From Comamonadaceae bacterium (GTDB lineage: Bacteria > Pseudomonadota > Gammaproteobacteria > Burkholderiales > Burkholderiaceae_C), in the NCBI GenBank assembly GCA_013298415.1, contig JAAFHN010000217.1, positions 1-5,425 of the forward strand: a stretch of 5,425 nucleotides of DNA, given 5' to 3'. Positions within the stretch are counted from its first letter, which is position 1, and every line of letters starts with the position of its first letter. Position numbers and translations under genes: made by a program. Below, one piece after another: positions 1 to 4,406 of this stretch. Under the pieces are notes generated by a model, which had not been told where the DNA came from, did not search any database, and was given only the letters and a program-made list of their open reading frames with translations.

Positions 1-105
1 TGCATCGCCGCCGAGTGCGGCGTCGCCGACCAAGCCCGCTTCGCCCCCAGCTTCGCTCAAGCCTGCGGCGTGAGCGCGTCTGCGCTGCGCAAATCGTTCG
101 CTTGA
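1..105 (+). CDS. AraC/XylS-family transcriptional regulator, C-terminal end (5' partial)
   Basis: Frame 1 is open from the first base to a TGA at 103-105 and gives 34 residues that fit the second helix-turn-helix of AraC/XylS regulators. They begin CIAAECGVADQARF and continue with a Phe, then a GVSASALR segment. The family pattern is IA..CGF.d.s.F...F....G.sP..yR, so the spacing of Ile-Ala, Cys-Gly, the two Phe and the Gly-Val-Ser is as expected. The usual Pro of the GxSP motif is Ala here, as is seen in some members. The N-terminal effector or amidase-like domain and the start lie outside the window, so ligand and targets are unknown. The last 49 bases overlap the 3' end of the convergent Fe-S protein gene. 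The family call is made from this short tail only, but the fit is good. Confidence 0.72.
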   Translation, partial: CIAAECGVADQARFAPSFAQACGVSASALRKSFA

Positions 106-455
106 GCCACACCGACCTTGGCCGCCTCAGCACTCAATCTTGGAGCCGCATACCGCGCCAGCGTGATGGCGCGTTCTGGGCACGCCGACACGCACAGACC
201 ACAAGCTCGGCAGTCCTGCCCGCGCACCACAAAGGCTTGTTGGCCGCCGTGCACCCACACCTTCACGCGAGCTTTCCAGCTCAGTGCTGCACGCTCAGCT
301 TGAGTGGGCTTTCGCATTTCAAACACATCAACTGGGCAAACATCGAGGCAGGGCCCTGCGCCTTCGCAGCGCTCGGCATTCACCACGGGCATCAATTTGC
401 CAGCAGGGTGTTTGAAGTCGGCTGCTGCGCCTCGCGGCAGGGGTTCTCGCGCCAT
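57..455 (-). CDS. Ferredoxin-like dicluster Fe-S protein (132 aa)
   Basis: This is a predicted soluble cytoplasmic electron carrier; no signal peptide or membrane segment is seen. Two cysteine motifs are visible. Residues 30-41 read CEGAGPCLDVCP (Cys30, Cys36, Cys40), and residues 82-93 read CRACGLCVSACP (Cys82, 85, 88, 92), a complete C-x2-C-x2-C-x3-CP [4Fe-4S] motif. In the first motif the usual second cysteine is Ala33. That site may therefore hold a [3Fe-4S] cluster or a [4Fe-4S] cluster with a non-Cys ligand; I recall relatives with CEGK at this spot, so it may be a family trait. About 40 residues separate the motifs, with a KVWVHGGQQAFVV segment. I chose the ATG at 455-453 because it follows the darcynin stop after only 2 nt; Met22 is an alternative start. 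No strong ribosome site precedes it, which suggests translational coupling. Residues after about 104 match no known motif, and the last 15 lie antisense to the AraC gene. The redox partner is unknown. Confidence 0.85.
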   Translation of the reverse strand: MAREPLPRGAAADFKHPAGKLMPVVNAERCEGAGPCLDVCPVDVFEMRKPTQAERAALSWKARVKVWVHGGQQAFVVRGQDCRACGLCVSACPERAITLARYAAPRLSAEAAKVGVAQANDLRSADALTPQA

Positions 456-457
456 GC

Positions 458-817
458 TCAATGCCCCACTCTTGCCTGCTCGTAGTGCTCTGCATACTGG
501 TCTTCCAGCGCGGGGATGATGCTCAAAATTTGAAAGTAGTGATCCCAAAACAAGGTTTCGCGCAGCTTCTCCACCATCGCGCTGTATTGCGCACTGTCGT
601 GCACCGTCCACAGCATCACGTCGCTGCAAACCGCTGTGTGGGCCTCCGCGTCAAAGAAGCGCAGGCTCGCTTGGGGAAACTGCGTCAGGATGGGTTTGAT
701 GACCTGCTCCACGTACTCGAATCGCCCGCCTGCGCCGAGCGGTGGCAGCGCAAGCCAAGCAGGCGCGGTTTTCACCAGCCAGAAAAAGTAAACGGGTTTG
801 TCGGCAAAAGCATTCAT
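458..817 (-). CDS. Darcynin-family protein of unknown function (119 aa)
   Basis: A small soluble protein with no signal peptide or transmembrane segment. The sequence fits the darcynin family (Pfam domain of unknown function) as I remember it: a first strand ending in LVKTAPAWLAL (residues 14-24), a helix with VIKPIL (39-44), the hallmark SLRFFDAEAHTAVCSDV (51-67), a helix MVEKLRETLFW (81-91), and a strand plus tail ILSIIPALEDQY (97-108). Length is typical of the family at about 110-120 aa. The pattern suggests a small alpha-beta fold like that of dimeric alpha-beta barrel proteins, but that is inference. The ATG at 817-815 is chosen because an AAAGGA site lies 6 nt upstream and the family match starts just after it; an upstream in-frame extension to 1027 would run through the divergent promoter. 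The stop is 2 nt from the next gene, the Fe-S protein, so the two probably form one transcript. No biochemical role is known to me. Confidence 0.78.
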   Translation of the reverse strand: MNAFADKPVYFFWLVKTAPAWLALPPLGAGGRFEYVEQVIKPILTQFPQASLRFFDAEAHTAVCSDVMLWTVHDSAQYSAMVEKLRETLFWDHYFQILSIIPALEDQYAEHYEQARVGH

Positions 818-823
818 GGGGAT

Positions 824-829
824 TCCTTT
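824..829 (-). promoter_or_regulatory. Ribosome binding site of the darcynin gene
   Basis: On the minus strand this reads AAAGGA and ends 6 nt before the ATG at 817-815. It is the best Shine-Dalgarno match near this gene and fixes the start of the 119-residue protein rather than the longer open frame that reaches 1027. Confidence 0.7.
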
Positions 830-845
830 GGGGAGATGAGGGGCA

Positions 846-874
846 TTGACTGCGTGAATCAATGCAGCGATCAT
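846..874 (+). promoter_or_regulatory. Candidate sigma-70 promoter for the tetR-type gene
   Basis: A -35 box TTGACT (846-851, five of six consensus bases) and a -10 box GATCAT (869-874, four of six) are separated by exactly 17 nt. A transcript would start near 881-882, inside the 20-bp palindrome and about 38 nt before the tetR ATG at 919. Repressor bound at the palindrome would cover the edge of the -10 and the start site, the usual design of TetR autorepression. I found no equally good promoter for the opposite (darcynin) direction. The best minus-strand pair, TTGCTC at 882-877 and ATTCAC at 859-854, has a poor -10. Confidence 0.5.
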
Positions 875-892
875 GCGAGCAATTGCTCGCAT
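873..892. promoter_or_regulatory. Perfect 20-bp palindrome, probable TetR operator
   Basis: The sequence ATGCGAGCAATTGCTCGCAT equals its own reverse complement over all 20 bases and stops there (flanks C and T do not pair). It sits in the 101-bp gap between the divergent darcynin and tetR start codons, as expected for a TetR-dimer operator. It overlaps the -10 and predicted start of the tetR promoter. On the minus strand it lies about 55-75 nt upstream of the darcynin ATG, where a bound protein could also act. No second full copy is found in the 1546-1691 gap upstream of the oxidoreductase genes. Binding by the adjacent regulator is inferred from position and symmetry. Confidence 0.68.
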
Positions 893-918
893 TTGGTACT
901 CGCGTTCCGAACCCCCCA

Positions 919-1545
919 ATGGCCAAGGCTCAAAAATCCCGCATTGCGCCGAGAAAGGCACCTCGCCAAAGCCGCTCGCACAGCACCGTAGAAGTGATCT
1001 TGGAGGCGGCTGCTCGCGTTTTGGCAACCGAATCGCTCTCCGGCTTCAACACCAACCGCGTGGCCGAAGTGGCTGGCATCAGCATCGGCTCGCTCTACCA
1101 ATACTTTCCAAACAAAGCCGCTTTGACCGCAGCGCTGATCGAACGCGCGCAAAGCGCGTTGATTGAGCGCGTGCAAGCGGTGATCCATCAACCTGTGGCC
1201 AGCTTGCATGAGCACGTGGCGCGCTTGGTTGAAGTCGGCATCCACAACCAATTTGGCAAATCCACGCTTGCCGCAGCCCTAGACCACGAAGAAAGCAGGC
1301 TGCAAACGCACCCCGAAATGGCTGCCACATTGGGCTCCGCACAGCAGCAACTGCTTGACCTCGTGATGCAGTTGTTGCGCCAGCATGCAAGCGACATCAC
1401 GGCCACCATCCACGAGCAAAGCGCCGCCGACATGCTCGTGATCGCCAAAAGCCTGATCGAAACCGAAGCGGCTCAGCGCTCCACACCATCACCCGCGCTC
1501 GCAGCGCGGGTGGAGCGCGCGATCCTGGGCTATCTGTGCTGCTGA
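919..1545 (+). CDS. TetR/AcrR-family transcriptional regulator (208 aa)
   Basis: A one-component repressor. Residues 16-69 form the DNA-binding domain: RQSRSHSTVEVILEAAARVL is helix 1, preceded by a basic tail rich in Lys and Arg. VAEVAGISIGSLYQYFPNK (residues 48-66) holds the helix-turn-helix and the conserved LYxYFxxK that follows it in TetR proteins. Residues 70-208 are predicted all-helical and form the ligand-binding and dimer part, for which I see no family-specific signature. The ligand may be a substrate or product of the nearby oxidoreductase. The ATG at 919 is chosen because an extension to 862 would be translated from the promoter and palindrome; only a poor ribosome site precedes 919. 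The gene is divergent from the darcynin/Fe-S unit and 146 bp upstream of the oxidoreductase genes in the same direction, so it could control both sides. A strong hairpin lies at its 3' end. Confidence 0.92.
   Translation: MAKAQKSRIAPRKAPRQSRSHSTVEVILEAAARVLATESLSGFNTNRVAEVAGISIGSLYQYFPNKAALTAALIERAQSALIERVQAVIHQPVASLHEHVARLVEVGIHNQFGKSTLAAALDHEESRLQTHPEMAATLGSAQQQLLDLVMQLLRQHASDITATIHEQSAADMLVIAKSLIETEAAQRSTPSPALAARVERAILGYLCC
1490..1512. repeat. GC-rich inverted repeat (10-bp stem, 3-nt loop) inside the 3' end of tetR
   Basis: Bases 1490-1499 (CACCCGCGCT) and 1503-1512 (AGCGCGGGTG) are exact reverse complements around the loop CGC. The stem lies within codons for the segment SPALAARV, ending 30 nt before the last sense-strand codon of tetR. 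It has no T-run after it, so it is not a standard intrinsic terminator. As RNA it would be very stable and might slow transcription, protect the 3' end or separate tetR from the downstream genes. It may also be a by-product of high-GC codon use. Confidence 0.5.
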
Positions 1546-1691
1546 AACACGGGCCTTGCAACCAGGCTCTTCCTATCCGCGTTGGGCATCCAGGGGTTGC
1601 CGCAGGTTCCATCCTTGTATTGCGCTCGCGCTGAGCAAAAAAATCCGCTTGCGGCTAGCATCTTCCCATCTTCAAACTGGAGCCCTCACCC
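1546..1691 (+). promoter_or_regulatory. 146-bp gap between tetR and the oxidoreductase genes; promoter region expected
   Basis: No gene is seen here. The gap holds a run of seven A at 1637-1643 and a short inverted repeat GCTC-N5-GAGC (1624-1636). A weak promoter candidate is TTGTAT at 1615-1620 with AAAAAT at 1639-1644 (18-nt spacing); another possible -10 is TAGCAT at 1656-1661, without a good -35. None is convincing alone. There is no clear hairpin-plus-T-run terminator after tetR, so read-through from tetR into the oxidoreductase genes is possible. The perfect 20-bp palindrome of the tetR promoter is not repeated here. Confidence 0.35.
1679..1682 (+). promoter_or_regulatory. Ribosome binding site of the 2Fe-2S subunit gene
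   Basis: GGAG ends 9 nt before the ATG at 1692, which agrees with the start predicted from the family's short N terminus (a beta strand reading ISLNVNG). Confidence 0.55.
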
Positions 1692-2153
1692 ATGTCCATT
1701 TCCTTGAACGTCAACGGCAAAACCGTCGCGGTCGATGCCGATCCGTCCACGCCGATCCTTTGGGCGCTTCGCGACAACTTGAAGATGTCCGGTACGAAAT
1801 TTGGCTGCGGCATGGCGCTGTGCGGGGCGTGTACCGTTCACGTCAACGGCACGCCGACGCGCTCTTGCGTTACCCCCATTTCCGCTGCCGCTGGCCTGCG
1901 CATCACCACCATTGAAGCGGTGGCCGACGATCGCATTGGCAAGGCCGTGCAAGACGCTTGGGTGAAGCACGACGTGGCGCAGTGCGGCTATTGCCAAAGC
2001 GGCCAAGTAATGAGCGCAGCGGCATTGCTGCGCAGCAATGCCAAGCCAACCGACGCGCAAATCGACGAAGCGATGGCAGGCAACATTTGCCGCTGCGGCA
2101 CGTATCAGCGCGTGCGGGCTGCGATCCATGACGCAGCCAAATCCATCGCCTGA
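1692..2153 (+). CDS. (2Fe-2S)-binding small subunit of a molybdenum hydroxylase, IorA-type (153 aa)
   Basis: This is the electron-transfer subunit of a xanthine oxidase-family enzyme; it carries two [2Fe-2S] clusters that take electrons from the molybdenum centre in the partner subunit. Residues 1-75 are the plant-ferredoxin-like domain with Cys39, Cys44, Cys47 (CGMALCGAC) and Cys59. Residues 76-153 are the helical second domain with Cys98 and Cys101 (QCGYCQSGQ) and Cys133 and Cys135 (NICRCGTY). Gln97 before Cys98 is the position that contacts the pyranopterin in related structures. All eight cluster ligands are present and the length is normal for IorA-like proteins. It has no signal peptide, so it probably crosses the membrane bound to the Tat-signalled large subunit. 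The next gene starts 18 nt downstream, so the two form an operon. Substrate cannot be told from this subunit. A 22-bp perfect palindrome lies in its codons. Confidence 0.95.
   Translation: MSISLNVNGKTVAVDADPSTPILWALRDNLKMSGTKFGCGMALCGACTVHVNGTPTRSCVTPISAAAGLRITTIEAVADDRIGKAVQDAWVKHDVAQCGYCQSGQVMSAAALLRSNAKPTDAQIDEAMAGNICRCGTYQRVRAAIHDAAKSIA
2021..2042. repeat. Perfect 22-bp palindrome within the 2Fe-2S subunit gene
   Basis: Bases 2021-2042 equal their own reverse complement throughout: half-site GGCATTGCTGC followed by its complement, ending GCAATGCC. As RNA it would fold into a 9-bp stem with the loop GCGC. It lies in the codons for the AAALLRSNA segment between the two halves of the second cluster motif. 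It shares the hexamer ATTGCT/AGCAAT with the 20-bp palindrome at 873-892, but in the opposite order relative to the centre, so it is not the same site. It could be a protein-binding site, an mRNA structure, or chance within Ala/Leu/Arg codons. Confidence 0.5.
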
Positions 2154-2156
2154 AAC

Positions 2157-2163
2157 AGAGGAG
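2157..2163 (+). promoter_or_regulatory. Ribosome binding site of the large subunit gene
   Basis: AGAGGAG lies between the small-subunit stop (2151-2153) and the ATG at 2172, with 8 nt of spacing. It is the strongest Shine-Dalgarno site in the window and fits high translation of the catalytic subunit. Confidence 0.75.
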
Positions 2164-2171
2164 CACACACC

Positions 2172-4385
2172 ATGATCCTGAACAAACTCCTCACCCAGCA
2201 GCAACCCGCTGAATTCAACCGCCGCAACTTCATGGCCATGAGCGTGGGCGGTGCGGTGGGCTTGGCCTTCATGCCGCTGGCCTCACCGGATGTGAAAGCG
2301 CAAAACGCGCCCAGCGTGCCCGCCGGCCAAAAGCCCACCGAGCGGCCCGGTGCCTTTGTGAGCATCGCGCCCGATGGCACCACCACTGTGCTTTGCAACC
2401 GCATGGACATGGGCCAAGGCATTGAGACTGCCCTTGCCATGATCTGCGCAGAAGAACTCGATGCCGATTGGGCCCAGGTGCGCACAGGCTTCGGCAATCA
2501 GATGCCCAACTATGTGGACCCGATGATGGGCATGCACCTGACCGGCGGCTCGAATTCGATCAAAAACAGCTACGTGCAGTACCGCGAGCTGGGTGCACGC
2601 ACCAAGGCCATGTTGGTGACGGCAGCCGCCAAGAGCTGGGGCGTGCCGACGAGCGAGGTGCGTGCTCAAGCTGGCATGCTGCGCGCGGGCACACGCAGCG
2701 CAAGCTATGGCGCGATGTTTGAAGCGGCGATGAAAGAACCCATCCCCGAGAAAGTGACGCTCAAAGACCCCAAAGACTTTGCGCTGATCGGCAAACCCAC
2801 GGGCTTGAAGGTGAGCCGCGCCAAATCCAGCGGCACACAAACCTATGGCGTTGACATTGCGCTGCCCGGCATGCTCACGGCGGTGATCGTCGACCCGCCC
2901 GTGTTTGGGGCCAAGTTTGCGAGCTTTGATGGCAGCGCCGCTGAAAAAGTCAAAGGCGTGCGCGCTGTGCTGCCGGTGGACATTGACCGAGGCGGCCGAG
3001 GCATCGCCATCGCGGCCGATGGCTACTGGCCCGCCAAGATGGGCCGCGATGCACTCAAAGTGGTGTGGGACACGGCAGGCAAGGCCAAGGCCGACACGAC
3101 CGCCCTGCGCACGCAATACCTGGCCCTTGCGAAAACCAAGGGCATGGCGGTGCCCGGCGGCAAGCTCAGTGCAGACACCTCACGCATTGCCACTGCACCG
3201 CAAAAAATCAGCGCCGAGTACGTGTTCCCCTACCTCAACCACGCGCAGATGGAGCCGCTGGCCTGCACCGTGGACCTCAAAGCCGACAAATGTGACGTGT
3301 ACACCGCCTCGCAAATGCCGGGTGTGGACACGGGTGCGGTGGCCAAGCTCACGGGCTTGAAGCCCGAGCAAATCATGATTCACGTGCAAATGGCGGGCGG
3401 TGGCTTTGGCCGACGCGCGGTGCCGACCAGTGAGTACATTGCCGACGCCGTGAACGTGGCCCGCGCACTGGCCGCTGTGGGCAAACGCGCGCCGGTGAAA
3501 GTGATGTGGAGCCGCGAAGACGACATGAAGGCGGGCTACTACCGCCCCTTCACCGTGCACCGCGCAGAGCTGGGCTTGGATGCGCAAGGCAACATCCTGG
3601 GCTGGGAAAACACAATCGTCAGCCAAAGCATTTTGAAGGGCTCGCCCTTTGAAGCCTTCTTGGTGCAAAACGGTGTGGACGGCACCACGCACGAAGGCAT
3701 GAAGGATGGCTATGACATCCCCATCAACGTGAGCGTGCACCACCCAGAAGTGAATGTGCCCACGCTGTGGTGGCGATCAGTTGGCTCCACGCACACCGCG
3801 TTTGTGATGGAAACGCTGATCGATGAAGCCGCAGAATTGGGCAAGCAAGACCCTGTGGCCTACCGCATGAAGCTGCTTGCCAAAGCGCCGCGCCACTTGG
3901 CTGCACTGCAATTGGCAGTAGACAAAAGCGGCTACGGCAAGCGCGCCCTGCCCGCAGGTGCGCACTGGGGCGTGGCCGTGCATGAGAGCTTTGAATCGGT
4001 GGTGGCCTTCGTGCTGAGCGCGAGTGTGAAAAACGGCAAGCCCGTGATCCACAGCGTGGATGTCGGCGTGCATTGCAACCGCGTGATCAACCCGCGCACC
4101 GTGGAAGCCCAAGTGCAAGGCAGCGCCGTGATGGCACTTTCCACCTGCATGAGCGGCCACGCGATCACGATGAAAGACGGCGTGGTGGAGCAAAGCAATT
4201 TCCACGACTTTCCCACGGCGCGCATCAACGACGCGCCCGTCGTCAACGTCCACATCGTGCCCAGCAACGACCCACCCAAAGGCATGGGCGAGCCAGGCCT
4301 GCCACCGTTTGCGCCAGCCCTTGCCAACGCTTTGCGCCGCGCCACCGGCAAGCCGCTGCGGGAGATGCCGTTTAACTTGGCTTGA
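2172..4385 (+). CDS. Molybdopterin-binding large subunit of a xanthine dehydrogenase-family enzyme, IorB-type, Tat-exported (737 aa)
   Basis: This is the catalytic subunit, expected to bind a molybdopterin cytosine dinucleotide cofactor and to hydroxylate an N-heterocycle or oxidise an aldehyde. Residues 16-43 form a twin-arginine signal: NRRNFMAM, a hydrophobic stretch to about residue 37, and a VKA site before Gln44, so the mature enzyme is probably periplasmic. Family motifs follow in order: MDMGQG (78-83), GGSNSIKNS (124-132), a KSSGTQTYGVDIALPGML segment at the start of the second domain, GGGFGRR (409-415), WSREDDM, WWRSVG (533-538), and near the C terminus KGMGEPGLPP. There Glu707 matches the catalytic glutamate of the family. 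The length is close to the roughly 750-800 aa of IorB-like proteins, and no c-type haem CxxCH motif is fused to it. The IorAB assignment is by family; the true substrate and electron acceptor are not shown by sequence. It ends 21 bp from the convergent amidohydrolase gene, with no clear terminator between. Confidence 0.93.
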   Translation: MILNKLLTQQQPAEFNRRNFMAMSVGGAVGLAFMPLASPDVKAQNAPSVPAGQKPTERPGAFVSIAPDGTTTVLCNRMDMGQGIETALAMICAEELDADWAQVRTGFGNQMPNYVDPMMGMHLTGGSNSIKNSYVQYRELGARTKAMLVTAAAKSWGVPTSEVRAQAGMLRAGTRSASYGAMFEAAMKEPIPEKVTLKDPKDFALIGKPTGLKVSRAKSSGTQTYGVDIALPGMLTAVIVDPPVFGAKFASFDGSAAEKVKGVRAVLPVDIDRGGRGIAIAADGYWPAKMGRDALKVVWDTAGKAKADTTALRTQYLALAKTKGMAVPGGKLSADTSRIATAPQKISAEYVFPYLNHAQMEPLACTVDLKADKCDVYTASQMPGVDTGAVAKLTGLKPEQIMIHVQMAGGGFGRRAVPTSEYIADAVNVARALAAVGKRAPVKVMWSREDDMKAGYYRPFTVHRAELGLDAQGNILGWENTIVSQSILKGSPFEAFLVQNGVDGTTHEGMKDGYDIPINVSVHHPEVNVPTLWWRSVGSTHTAFVMETLIDEAAELGKQDPVAYRMKLLAKAPRHLAALQLAVDKSGYGKRALPAGAHWGVAVHESFESVVAFVLSASVKNGKPVIHSVDVGVHCNRVINPRTVEAQVQGSAVMALSTCMSGHAITMKDGVVEQSNFHDFPTARINDAPVVNVHIVPSNDPPKGMGEPGLPPFAPALANALRRATGKPLREMPFNLA

Positions 4386-4406
4386 TCTGGGCAGCCAGGG
4401 CCAACG

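Noticed and set aside
862..918. N-terminal extension of the TetR protein from the ATG at 862
   Set aside because: These bases lie in the spacer and -10 of the predicted promoter and in the palindrome; the family-like basic N terminus starts at 919.
461..991. 176-codon plus-strand frame across the darcynin gene
   Set aside because: It is antisense to the darcynin gene and crosses the promoter region; its translation resembles no family.
458..1027. Darcynin gene read as a longer 189-residue protein
   Set aside because: The extra N terminus would be translated from the divergent promoter and part of tetR; the ATG at 817 has a good ribosome site and the family match begins there.
1142..1160. 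Inverted repeat AACGCGC / GCGCGTT in tetR
   Set aside because: A 7-bp stem of CG-rich codons for Glu-Arg-Ala is likely by chance and has no positional logic.
1620..1638. Second operator copy (TTGC ... GCAA) before the oxidoreductase genes
   Set aside because: Only four outer bases pair on each side, and the inner bases do not match the 873-892 palindrome.
1556..1915. Plus-strand frame of 119 codons starting in the gap after tetR
   Set aside because: It runs out of frame into the well-supported 2Fe-2S subunit gene and has no motif or ribosome site.
2283..3116. Long open frame of 277 codons on the minus strand
   Set aside because: It is antisense to the large-subunit gene, rich in His, Ala and Arg as expected of a GC-rich shadow frame, and has no recognisable domain.
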